64,000 nt of DNA from Eubacteriaceae bacterium (GTDB lineage: Bacteria > Bacillota > Clostridia > Lachnospirales > Lachnospiraceae): positions 59,556 through 123,555 of the forward strand of contig CABIYF010000007.1 of NCBI GenBank assembly GCA_902362875.1, given 5' to 3'. The notes under the pieces were generated by a model. It worked only from the letters and a program-made list of their open reading frames with translations. It searched no databases and was not told the origin of the DNA. The stretch's first letter is position 1; every line of letters begins with the position of its first letter. Position numbers and translations under genes: made by a program. Below are positions 36,229-45,005 of this stretch, in pieces.

Positions 36229-36268
36229 GGTATAATAATACATAATTTCAATTAGTATTCATTATACC
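36229..36268. promoter_or_regulatory. Symmetric divergent promoter region
   Basis: GGTATAAT (36229-36236, plus strand) and its mirror ATTATACC (36261-36268) place a perfect TATAAT on each strand, 24 bp apart, within a larger imperfect inverted repeat (AATAC and TAA arms also match). The -35 boxes are poor on both sides. It drives the aminotransferase gene rightward and the DUF-valS operon leftward. Confidence 0.55.
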
Positions 36269-36306
36269 AAATTTCGACACAATATTAAAGGAAAAGAGGA
36301 ATTACC

Positions 36307-37389
36307 ATGGCAGAAAAAAAACAGGAATTTCACGGAAGTGATCTCGAGAAAGTCGAAGCTTATTATGGAATCAAAAAAGAGGCGATCATTCCCTTTGCAG
36401 GGAACGTCAATCCTCTTGGAATTTCACCTTTATTAAAGAAAAGTATGGCATCTCATATTGAATGTATCAGCGAATACCCTGACCGTGATTACAAGGAACT
36501 TCGTTCTACCCTTTCATTATACTGCAACGTTCCAATGGAACATATCATCGTTGGAAATGGTGCAACAGAGATGATCAGTCTTACCATGCAGCTGCTGCGT
36601 CCAAAACATGCACTTTTGTTATCTCCTACATATTCCGAATATACAAGAGAGATCGATCTTGTCGGCGGACATGTGGAAGAATATTATTTAAGGGAAGATC
36701 TTGATTTCAAATTGGATCTTGATGATCTTTTTGCAAAGCTTGATGATACGATCGATCTTCTTGCAATCTGTAATCCGAACAATCCAACATCCAGTGCATT
36801 GAATACCGACGAGATTTCTAAAATCCTTGCTCATTGCAAAAAGCATAATATCTTTGTTATGATCGATGAAACTTACGTGGAATTTGCACCAGATGTTGAA
36901 GAGATTTCTGCAGTATCTCTCACTACAAAATATGATAATTTCATGGTACTTCGTGGAACTTCCAAGTTCTTCTGTGCTCCAGGACTCCGTCTTGGTTACG
37001 GAATCTGCGGAAATCTTTCTTTTCTTGAGCGTATGAACAGCATCAAGAATCCATGGACGATCAACACCCTGGCTGCTCTTGCCGGCGAAGCAATGTTTAT
37101 GGATAAGGATTATATCAAAATGACAAAAGACTATATCGATGCTGAGCGTTCCCGCTGTATGGATATTTTATCTAAACGCCCTAACCTTAAGGTTTATAAT
37201 GCTTATGCTAACTTTATTCTTGTAAAGCTTCTGGATGGAACGACTTCTTTTGAAATGTTTGAACGCTGTATCAAACATGGGCTTATGATTCGTGACTGCG
37301 CAAGCTTTCATGGACTTGACGGGGAATTTATCCGATTCTGTATTCAGACAAAAGAGCATAATGACCAGCTGTTAGAATTATTAAAATAA
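36307..37389 (+). CDS. PLP-dependent aminotransferase, CobD/HisC-like
   Basis: 360-residue fold-type I enzyme. Key residues are N157 (ICNPNNPTS), D187 (MIDETYVEF), the PLP lysine K220 (RGTSKFFCAPGLRLGYG) and R228. The N-terminal HGSDLEKVEAYYGI and FAGNVNPLG resemble CobD (threonine-phosphate decarboxylase), while the rest also fits histidinol-phosphate aminotransferases. No cobalamin or histidine genes are adjacent, so the substrate stays open. ATG 36307 follows AGAGGA. Monocistronic, ended by a strong terminator. Confidence 0.85.
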   Translation: MAEKKQEFHGSDLEKVEAYYGIKKEAIIPFAGNVNPLGISPLLKKSMASHIECISEYPDRDYKELRSTLSLYCNVPMEHIIVGNGATEMISLTMQLLRPKHALLLSPTYSEYTREIDLVGGHVEEYYLREDLDFKLDLDDLFAKLDDTIDLLAICNPNNPTSSALNTDEISKILAHCKKHNIFVMIDETYVEFAPDVEEISAVSLTTKYDNFMVLRGTSKFFCAPGLRLGYGICGNLSFLERMNSIKNPWTINTLAALAGEAMFMDKDYIKMTKDYIDAERSRCMDILSKRPNLKVYNAYANFILVKLLDGTTSFEMFERCIKHGLMIRDCASFHGLDGEFIRFCIQTKEHNDQLLELLK

Positions 37390-37440
37390 TATCTTTAACA
37401 TATACAGGCATAACTCATACAAAAGTTCTATCATACAACA

Positions 37441-37490
37441 AAAAGTTCCGGCCGTGGATCTCTCTGATCCATGACTGGAACTTTTTATGA
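37441..37490. terminator. Bidirectional terminator between convergent genes
   Basis: AAAAAGTTCC (37441-37450) pairs with GGAACTTTTT (37478-37487), and an inner TGGATC/GATCCA hairpin extends the stem. U-runs occur on both strands. It serves the aminotransferase gene and the purA-lepB-ridA operon. Confidence 0.9.
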
Positions 37491-37513
37491 TCGGAATTAT
37501 TATTCCATGATGA

Positions 37514-37891
37514 TTATTTTACTGCAATAACTTCAATCTCGATCAGTGCACCTTTTGGAAGAGCTCCTGCCTGTACACATGATCTTGCTGGTTTGTTATC
37601 TCCAAATGCTTCTTCATAAATACCATTGATTTCTGCGAAATCATTGATATCTGCTAAGAAAACTGTTGTCTTAATAACATTGTCTAATGTAAGATCAGAT
37701 GCTTTTAATACTGCTGTTAAGTTTGCTAACACCTGTTTTGTCTGTGCTGCAACTCCTTCTTTTAATTCCTGTGTCTGTGGATCTAATCCGATCTGTCCTG
37801 ATGTAAACACGAAATCTCCTGCTTCTACTGCATGACAGTATGGTCCAACAGCTGCTGGTGCATTCTGTGCATTAATGATCTTTGTATCCAT
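37514..37891 (-). CDS. ridA: RidA family enamine/imine deaminase
   Basis: 125-residue YjgF/YER057c/UK114 protein that hydrolyses reactive 2-aminoacrylate-type enamines made by PLP enzymes. Conserved Y18 (VGPYCH), R103 (PARSCVQAG) and E118-E120 (IEIEVIA) form the active site. It forms trimers in relatives. Last gene after purA and lepB; ribosome site AGGAAA. Confidence 0.92.
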   Translation of the reverse strand: MDTKIINAQNAPAAVGPYCHAVEAGDFVFTSGQIGLDPQTQELKEGVAAQTKQVLANLTAVLKASDLTLDNVIKTTVFLADINDFAEINGIYEEAFGDNKPARSCVQAGALPKGALIEIEVIAVK

Positions 37892-37919
37892 GATAGTATT
37901 TCCTGCCTTTCTTCGTCTG

Positions 37920-38471
37920 TTACTTGATCCGTTTGATCGATGGATAATATCGGAACCATGCTTTTCCTAAAATCTCATCTCTGGAAACATAGTGTATATC
38001 CCAGTCTCTCGCATCATTTGAATTATTCCGGTTATCTCCCATAACAAAATATCCGTTCTTCGGCACTGTATATGGTCCAAAATCTTCTACTGGTTCCTCT
38101 TTGATATACGGCTCATTAAGCGGTTTGCTGCTTCCGTTAATATAGACTTTACCGTCTTTGACCTGTACAGTCTCTCCTGGAAGAGCGATCACACGCTTAA
38201 TATACCATTCTCTTTCATCCTCCGGATACTTGAAGATAATAATATCTCCTCTCTTCGGATCTTTAAACCAGTAAGAGGTTCTAAGAGCGATCAGCTTGTC
38301 ATTCGTCATGATCGTATTCTCCATTGAACCACTCGGAATATTGGCGTTGATAATTACAAAATTCAAGATAAATTCTGTGAGAAGAATGGTTACCACAATA
38401 CAGATAACCCAGCTTAGGGCTTCTCTCTTAAAGCCTTTCTTCTCTTCTTTATCTGCTTTCTCTCTGCTCAT
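37920..38471 (-). CDS. lepB: Signal peptidase I
   Basis: Membrane serine protease that removes signal peptides from Sec and Tat substrates. One N-terminal membrane segment (about 19-41), catalytic S49 in IPSGSMENTI, K92 in YIKRVIALPGE, and the boxes KRGDIIIF and GYFVMGDNRNNSNDARDWD. 183 residues is the Gram-positive SipS-like size. It lies between purA (18 nt) and ridA (28 nt). Confidence 0.95.
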   Translation of the reverse strand: MSREKADKEEKKGFKREALSWVICIVVTILLTEFILNFVIINANIPSGSMENTIMTNDKLIALRTSYWFKDPKRGDIIIFKYPEDEREWYIKRVIALPGETVQVKDGKVYINGSSKPLNEPYIKEEPVEDFGPYTVPKNGYFVMGDNRNNSNDARDWDIHYVSRDEILGKAWFRYYPSIKRIK

Positions 38472-38489
38472 ATTGGCTGTCCTTAAAAT

Positions 38490-39776
38490 TTAGTCCTCAA
38501 AATCACGTTTGATGATATCATGTCTTTCTGGTCCGTTAGAGATCAGTGTGATTGGGTATCCAATCTTCTCTTCTACGAACTCAATGTACTTACGGCAGTT
38601 CTCTGGAAGATCTTCGTAGTTCTTGATTCCACGGATATCACTCTTCCATCCTGGAAGTACTTCGATCACTGGTTTTGCTTTCTCAAGTTTTCCTGTTGTT
38701 GGGAAGTCTGTTGTTACTTCTCCATCAACTTCATATCCTACACATACTGGAATCTCGTCTAAGTATCCAAGTACATCTAATACTGTAAATGCAACATCTG
38801 TTGTTCCCTGCATACGGCATCCGTATTTGGTTGCTACAACGTCAAACCATCCCATTCTTCTTGGACGTCCTGTTGTTGCTCCAAATTCTCCTCCGTCTCC
38901 ACCACGGCGGCGAAGTTCATCTGCTTCATCTCCAAAAATCTCACTTACGAAAGCTCCAGCTCCTACAGCACTTGAGTATGCCTTTACAACTGTTACAACT
39001 TTCTTGATCTCATATGGAGGGATTCCTGCTCCGATCGCACCATATCCTGCTAATGTAGAAGATGATGTAACCATTGGATAAATTCCATGGTCAGGGTCTT
39101 TTAATGATCCTAACTGTCCTTCTAATAAGATGTTCTTTCCTTCTTTGATTGCTTCATGTAAGAATAAAGATGTATCACATACATAAGGTGCTACCATCTC
39201 TTTGTATTCCATTAATGTATTATATAATTCATCTGGATCAAGAAGTGGTTTGTGATATAAATGCTCTAATAAAACATTCTTCTTCTCACATACTGATTTG
39301 ATCTTCTCTTTTAATGCGTCATCATCAAATAATTCGCTTACCTGGAATCCGATCTTTGCATATTTGTCTGAATAAAATGGTGCAATACCGGATTTTGTTG
39401 ATCCAAATGAGTTCTTTCCAAGACGTTCTTCTTCATACTGATCGAATAAAATGTGATAAGGCATTACCATCTGCGCACGATCTGATACTAAGATCTTAGG
39501 CTGTGGAACACCCTTGCTTACGATTCCTTCAATCTCTTTGAATAATACAGGGATATTTAATGCCACACCATTACCGATCACACTTGTTGTATGGTTGTAG
39601 AATACCCCAGATGGTAATGTATGCAATGCAAACTTACCGTAATCATTGATGATCGTATGACCAGCATTTGCTCCTCCCTGGAAACGAACGATAATATCGG
39701 ATGTTTCACCTAACATGTCTGTAATCTTACCTTTTCCTTCGTCTCCCCAATTGGCTCCAACGACTGCTTTTACCAT
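38490..39776 (-). CDS. purA: Adenylosuccinate synthetase
   Basis: GTP-dependent condensation of IMP with aspartate on the way to AMP. N-terminal GANWGDEGKGK with D12, GGANAGH with H40, the IMP/GTP regions (SGIAPFYSDKYAK, VTSSSTLAGYGAIGAG, GATTGRPRRMGWFD) and the C-terminal LISNGPERHD are all present in 428 residues. ATG 39776 follows AGGAGG. Its promoter candidate lies at 39838-39866. Confidence 0.97.
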   Translation of the reverse strand: MVKAVVGANWGDEGKGKITDMLGETSDIIVRFQGGANAGHTIINDYGKFALHTLPSGVFYNHTTSVIGNGVALNIPVLFKEIEGIVSKGVPQPKILVSDRAQMVMPYHILFDQYEEERLGKNSFGSTKSGIAPFYSDKYAKIGFQVSELFDDDALKEKIKSVCEKKNVLLEHLYHKPLLDPDELYNTLMEYKEMVAPYVCDTSLFLHEAIKEGKNILLEGQLGSLKDPDHGIYPMVTSSSTLAGYGAIGAGIPPYEIKKVVTVVKAYSSAVGAGAFVSEIFGDEADELRRRGGDGGEFGATTGRPRRMGWFDVVATKYGCRMQGTTDVAFTVLDVLGYLDEIPVCVGYEVDGEVTTDFPTTGKLEKAKPVIEVLPGWKSDIRGIKNYEDLPENCRKYIEFVEEKIGYPITLISNGPERHDIIKRDFED

Positions 39777-39837
39777 ATGTGTATCCTCCTAACAAAATCA
39801 ATTATTTTGACTTTTTCTTTTATTTATTGTGTGGTCG

Positions 39838-39866
39838 TATTTATCTTAAATACTACACAGCAACAA
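39838..39866 (-). promoter_or_regulatory. Candidate promoter of purA
   Basis: Minus-strand TTGTTG (39861-39866), a 17-nt spacer and TAAATA (39838-39843). The match is moderate. No purine riboswitch core is recognisable in the 62-nt leader. Confidence 0.4.
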
Positions 39867-39883
39867 CTTTCATTCTATATCGT

Positions 39884-39915
39884 TTTAGGCACTCTGTCAA
39901 GACAGAGTGCCTAAA
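39884..39915. other. Long perfect stem-loop downstream of the LTA synthase pair
   Basis: TTTAGGCACTCTGTC (39884-39898) pairs with GACAGAGTGCCTAAA (39901-39915): 15 bp with a 2-nt gap. Minus-strand RNA from the LTA genes has no U-run after the stem. On the plus strand GCTTTTTATTT follows, so it looks more like a terminator for antisense transcription, or a 3'-end stabiliser. Confidence 0.65.
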
Positions 39916-39954
39916 GCTTTTTATTTATACATATTTTCTTTTGATTTTTTGGTA

Positions 39955-42441
39955 TTATTTGTCATTTCCTACAGAAAATAATGCATTACTTACATGTTTT
40001 GTGTCCATCAGACTGTTATACTGCAGATATTGATACTGGTTGATCAGTTCTGTATATTTGTTATTTTCTGAGAATTCATGATCTTTTCCATCTTTATCTA
40101 CATATCCATTTGCATTCAATGCTGGAATTGTCTTTCTTAAATTTAACAGATACTCATTGTATCTTGATAATTTTAAGTTTGTCTGCTCAAGCATCATACT
40201 TGAAAGATAGTTTGCACTGACATTTTCCACATCGGATGCTTCGTCGATGTCATAATTTGCCCATATAATAAATGGTACTGTGTATTTCTTCTGCAGTTCC
40301 TTAAGACTTAAGCTGTTTAAGGATTTTCCATATAATAATTCATAGAATGAATCCGGTAATTTTGGCTGATGATCTCCAAACATTACAACGATCGTTGGTT
40401 CTTTCTGATTCTTGAAGTAATTAACGATCTTTTCAAATGCACGGTCTGATTCATGGATCAGTGACAGATAGCGGTTTGCTGTATCTGTTGCCTTCTCATC
40501 CTGAATCTTTATCTCTTCTTTGAACTTCGTATCTTTTACATAATATCCACCATGATTCTGGATCGTTACGTTAAAGAAGAATAATGGCTTTCCTGCTTCT
40601 TTTTTGTTGAACACATCAATGATCTTATTGTAATCTTCAGAATCACTGTACCATCCACGGAATTTTTCTCCATTTGGATTCATGGATGTCTCATCGATGA
40701 ATTTGTCAAATCCTAATAATGGATATACCGTATCTCGGTTCCATCCGTGTGCTTTATATGGATGGAATGCCATCGTATCATAGCCTTCCTGCTTTAACTG
40801 GGAAGCAAGGCTTGGTACTTTATGTTTGATGAACTGTGTATACGCATTTCCATTCAGTGGAAGTGTTGATACAGAGTTTCCTGTCAGGAATTCGTATTCT
40901 GAGTTACTTGTTCCTCCTCCGAATACGGATACAAGCATATGTCCTTTGATCGTATTTTCTTTCAGACTGTTGATAAACGGCATAACTTCTTTGTTTGTCT
41001 TGATGTTATTTACTACATTAAGATCTGAAAATGTCTCATTCATGATCACGACAACGTTTGGTTTCTGCTTTAACGTCTTATTCTTTCCTGTCGTCACCTC
41101 ATAGTTATTCGCAATCTTATCAACTGCCTGAGGACTGTAACCATCTGGCTGTGAAACGAGTGTGTACTGGACATTTAAGATGAAACTTAAAATATATCCA
41201 TTCTTTAAATATCCTTTTTTCTGGTTAAATAAATTAACTTCGATTCCATTTTCTTTCAGATTATCTACTTTTGTCATCTGAATGGAACTTGCAACCGTTA
41301 CTATAACGGTGATCAAAATTGCGATCAGTCGTTTCTTGATCGTAAATGCTTTGAACGTCTCTAACTTACATGCGATCACACATAATCCCAGAAGAATGAT
41401 CGTTGCAATGATCGCTGGCTTGTCATAGCTTAACACGTAATGGTCTGCAACGTCCATCGCTGTTCCTACCGCATAAATATCTGCAGGTGTGATCGGATTT
41501 CCACGGAATGCAAGTACAAAATAGTTCGCGATCGCTGCTCCATAGAAGAAAATATTTCCAACCATCAATGCCCATTTAATTCGGTTAAAGATCATTAACA
41601 GCACGGCATATACAATGTAATACCAGAGTACATTTAACGCAAAGGTCAATGGTTCCATGATACTGATCGGATTATAGAATACTTTCTCAACCATATAAAA
41701 TTCGATCCATGGATTCACGATAAATAACATCCAGCTGAATCGTTTGTTCCATTTCTCTGGAATTTTTAATGGAATCAGGATCAATACCATTAATCCTACA
41801 GCAATTGCCACAGTTAATGCGATCGCTGTTACGTCAATGCGGGTTGTCCAGACTCTCATACGGATATGGAAATCTTTCTGTGTTTTTCCATTGATCACAG
41901 CCGGCTGATATGTTTTTCCCATCGCTTTTGATGTGTATAAATACAGCGGATGTTCTTTTTTGATCCCATTGGCTTTGATCGTCACTGTGTAAGTATCACC
42001 TTTTTTGATCTCTTTATTGACGATCAGGCTGTACCATTTCTTTGATGTATATTTACTTGTCTTTAAGGACGGCTGAATCGTTCTCATTCCGTCCACATCC
42101 AGCAGGTCTTTTGTTACATGATAAACGGACTTTCCTTTGCTGTCCTTGATATTCACAGAAATACTCCCTGCTCTTTTATAACTCTGGTTTCGATCTACCA
42201 TGATCGTAAAGCGCTGGATATTGTCAGAAGTTGCTTTGAACTTCTGAACAATCTCATCGTTTCCTGTCACCTCAATCTGGGAGACTTTCTTGTCTGGTCC
42301 GCCTACTGCAACAGTTTCTGAAAACTCAGCTTTATTCTTTAATACAAAAACAATAAAAACGAATAATGCTAAGATAACCACGCCTTTGATCACTTTGTTT
42401 ATAGTGTTATGAATTTTTGATTTTTCTTTTTGTTCTGACAC
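39955..42441 (-). CDS. LTA synthase-like phosphoglycerol transferase, copy 1
   Basis: 828 residues, alkaline phosphatase/sulfatase superfamily, LtaS group. Layout: one membrane segment (about 17-35), an extracytoplasmic beta-rich domain (about 45-195), then roughly six membrane segments (205-390), and an extracellular catalytic domain with E469 (VVIMNETFSD), nucleophile T511 (FGGGTSNSEYE), HGWNRDT and FGDHQPK metal ligands. It probably transfers glycerol phosphate or similar groups to a surface polymer. The extra N-terminal domain is absent from standard LtaS. The upstream neighbour is a close paralogue, 21 nt away. Confidence 0.85.
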   Translation of the reverse strand: MSEQKEKSKIHNTINKVIKGVVILALFVFIVFVLKNKAEFSETVAVGGPDKKVSQIEVTGNDEIVQKFKATSDNIQRFTIMVDRNQSYKRAGSISVNIKDSKGKSVYHVTKDLLDVDGMRTIQPSLKTSKYTSKKWYSLIVNKEIKKGDTYTVTIKANGIKKEHPLYLYTSKAMGKTYQPAVINGKTQKDFHIRMRVWTTRIDVTAIALTVAIAVGLMVLILIPLKIPEKWNKRFSWMLFIVNPWIEFYMVEKVFYNPISIMEPLTFALNVLWYYIVYAVLLMIFNRIKWALMVGNIFFYGAAIANYFVLAFRGNPITPADIYAVGTAMDVADHYVLSYDKPAIIATIILLGLCVIACKLETFKAFTIKKRLIAILITVIVTVASSIQMTKVDNLKENGIEVNLFNQKKGYLKNGYILSFILNVQYTLVSQPDGYSPQAVDKIANNYEVTTGKNKTLKQKPNVVVIMNETFSDLNVVNNIKTNKEVMPFINSLKENTIKGHMLVSVFGGGTSNSEYEFLTGNSVSTLPLNGNAYTQFIKHKVPSLASQLKQEGYDTMAFHPYKAHGWNRDTVYPLLGFDKFIDETSMNPNGEKFRGWYSDSEDYNKIIDVFNKKEAGKPLFFFNVTIQNHGGYYVKDTKFKEEIKIQDEKATDTANRYLSLIHESDRAFEKIVNYFKNQKEPTIVVMFGDHQPKLPDSFYELLYGKSLNSLSLKELQKKYTVPFIIWANYDIDEASDVENVSANYLSSMMLEQTNLKLSRYNEYLLNLRKTIPALNANGYVDKDGKDHEFSENNKYTELINQYQYLQYNSLMDTKHVSNALFSVGNDK

Positions 42442-42462
42442 GATTTCTTCCTCTCATCCTGT

Positions 42463-44946
42463 TTATTTTACGGAAAACAGATCTGTGCTGACATGTTTCT
42501 TATCCATCAGACTGTTATACTGCAGATACTGATATTGTGTGATCAGTTTTGTATATTTATTCTGCTCTGACAGATGATGATCTTTTCCATCTTTATCTAC
42601 ATATCCATTTGCATTTAATGCAGGAACATTATTTCTCATGTCTAATAAAAATTCATTATATCTTGACAATTTTAAGTTTGTCTGCTGAAGCATCAGACTT
42701 GATAAATAGTTTGCACTGACATTTTCCACATCACTCTGCTCGTCAATGTCATAGTTTGCCCACATAATAAATGGTACTGTATATTTCTTCTGCTGTTCTT
42801 TAAGGCTTAAGCTGCTTAATGATTTCCCATACAGCAGTTCATAGAAAGAGTCTTCCAGTTTTGGCTGGTGGTCTCCGAACATTACAACGATCGTTGGTTC
42901 TTTCTGGTTCTTAAAGTAATTAATGATCTTCTCAAATGCACGGTCGGATTCGTGGATCAGTGACAGATAACGGTTTGCTGTATCTGTTGCTTTTTCATCC
43001 TTGATCTTAATCTCTTCCTTGAAGTTCTTATCTGCGATCAGATATCCTCCATGATTCTGGATCGTTACATTGAATAAGAATAGCGGCTGTCCTGCTTTTT
43101 TCTTGTTGAAGATATCGATGATCTTATTGTAATCTTCAGAATCACTGTACCATCCACGGAATTTCTCTCCGTTTGGATTCATGCATGTCTCATCTAAGAA
43201 CTGGTCAAATCCAAGCAATGGATAAACCGTATCTCTGTTCCATCCGTGTGCTTTATATGGATGGAAGGCCAGTGTGTCATATCCCTGTTCTTTAAGCTGT
43301 GAGGCAAGACTTGGCACTTTGTGTTTTACAAACTGTGTATATGCATTTCCGTTTAATGGAAGTGCTGATACAGAGTTTCCTGTTAAGAATTCATATTCTG
43401 AATTACTTGTACCTCCACCAAAGACTGACACTAACATGTGTCCTTTGATCGTATTATCTTTCAGGCTGTTGATAAATGGCATAACCTCTTTGTTTGTCTT
43501 GATCTTATTGACTACGTTAAGGTCAGAGAATGTTTCATTCATGATCACGACTACATTCGGTTTCTGTTTTAATGCTTTATTGCTTCCCTGTGTAACTTCG
43601 TATTTATCTGCAATTTTATTTACTTTATCTGCACTGTATCCTTCTGGCTGGGAAACGATCGTATACTGGATATTCATTAAGAAACTTAAAATATATCCAT
43701 TATTTGTATAACCTAATTTCTGATCCCAGAAGTTTACCTTGATTCCCTTAGACTGAAGGGCATCCACTCTTGTCAGTGTAAAGGAACTTGCTGCTGTAAC
43801 AAGTACTGTCACTGCAACAACGATCAGTCGTTTTCTCCATTTAAACACTGGATATGTCGTAAGTTTGGATGCAAACACACATAGTCCAAGCAGCACAACG
43901 GTCGCTACGATCGCCGCTTTATCATAAGATAATACATAATGATCGGCTACGTCCATCGCTGTTCCAAGTGCATAAATATCTGCTGGTGTGATCGGATTTC
44001 CACGGAATGCGAGGACAAAATAATTTCCGATCGCTGCCGCATAGAAAAATACATTTCCAACTAATAACGCCCATTTCATTCTGTTAAATATAAGCAGCAG
44101 GATCATATAAACGATATAAAACCACAATACATTGAGTCCAAATGCCAGCTTATTCATGATACTGATCGGATTATAGAATACCTTTTCAACCATATAAAAT
44201 GATATCCACGGCGTTATCATAAACAATGCCCACGTTGCTCTCTTGTTCCATTTTTCTGGAAGTTTCAGTGGCAGAAGGATCAGTACGATCAGTGCCAGTG
44301 TAATTCCAATTGTTAAAACGATCGCTGATACGTCAATCTGTGTTGTCCAGACTCTTGAACGAATATGTACATCGAGTTTCTTTCCATTAACCTTGACAGG
44401 CTGGAAAATATTGCCCATCTTCTTTGATGTATATAAATATAATGGGCGGTCTTTCTTAATTCCTTTTGCGGTTATCTCAATTGTATACGTCTCGCCTCTG
44501 TTAAGTTTCTGATTGACTACGACTCTGTACCATCTGAATTCATCTCTTTGTGTACGTCTCATCGTTGCTTTCATATTCTTCAGTCCGTCAACTTCTAACA
44601 GACTTGGTGTAATATGATAGATTGATTTTCCTTTGCTGTCTTTTACATTAAGGTCAATGCTTCCAGCTCTTCCTGTCTGTTCATTACGGTCAACCAATAT
44701 ATTTAAGCGTTCCATCGTATCGCATGTTGCCTTAAATTTCTGTACGACTTTGTCACCGTCTGAAATTGCAATCTTTGATATGTTATCTTCTGGAACACCT
44801 TTTGCAACTCTTTCTGAAAACTGGTTTTTATTTGTTAAAACCAATACAATAAATGCGATCAATGCAAGGACGATCCCATATTTTAAAACTTTTTGCATGA
44901 CGCTGTGAAATTTTTGTAATTTTGTTTCACCATTTCTCTGTGTCAT
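42463..44946 (-). CDS. LTA synthase-like phosphoglycerol transferase, copy 2
   Basis: 827 residues, collinear with the downstream copy from first to last residue and nearly the same in the catalytic part (E471, T513, HGWNRDT, FGDHQPK). The N-terminal extracytoplasmic domain has diverged more. Same architecture: N-terminal membrane helix, outer beta-rich domain, membrane bundle, catalytic domain. A tandem gene duplication is the obvious origin, and faster change in the outer domain suggests different acceptors. ATG 44946 follows GGAAGG; 59 nt separate it from pheA with no clear promoter. Confidence 0.85.
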   Translation of the reverse strand: MTQRNGETKLQKFHSVMQKVLKYGIVLALIAFIVLVLTNKNQFSERVAKGVPEDNISKIAISDGDKVVQKFKATCDTMERLNILVDRNEQTGRAGSIDLNVKDSKGKSIYHITPSLLEVDGLKNMKATMRRTQRDEFRWYRVVVNQKLNRGETYTIEITAKGIKKDRPLYLYTSKKMGNIFQPVKVNGKKLDVHIRSRVWTTQIDVSAIVLTIGITLALIVLILLPLKLPEKWNKRATWALFMITPWISFYMVEKVFYNPISIMNKLAFGLNVLWFYIVYMILLLIFNRMKWALLVGNVFFYAAAIGNYFVLAFRGNPITPADIYALGTAMDVADHYVLSYDKAAIVATVVLLGLCVFASKLTTYPVFKWRKRLIVVAVTVLVTAASSFTLTRVDALQSKGIKVNFWDQKLGYTNNGYILSFLMNIQYTIVSQPEGYSADKVNKIADKYEVTQGSNKALKQKPNVVVIMNETFSDLNVVNKIKTNKEVMPFINSLKDNTIKGHMLVSVFGGGTSNSEYEFLTGNSVSALPLNGNAYTQFVKHKVPSLASQLKEQGYDTLAFHPYKAHGWNRDTVYPLLGFDQFLDETCMNPNGEKFRGWYSDSEDYNKIIDIFNKKKAGQPLFLFNVTIQNHGGYLIADKNFKEEIKIKDEKATDTANRYLSLIHESDRAFEKIINYFKNQKEPTIVVMFGDHQPKLEDSFYELLYGKSLSSLSLKEQQKKYTVPFIMWANYDIDEQSDVENVSANYLSSLMLQQTNLKLSRYNEFLLDMRNNVPALNANGYVDKDGKDHHLSEQNKYTKLITQYQYLQYNSLMDKKHVSTDLFSVK

Positions 44947-45005
44947 TCTACATTACCTTCCATTCGTTTGTATTTCCCCACTCTCTTTTTCATAATTCAT
45001 AATTT

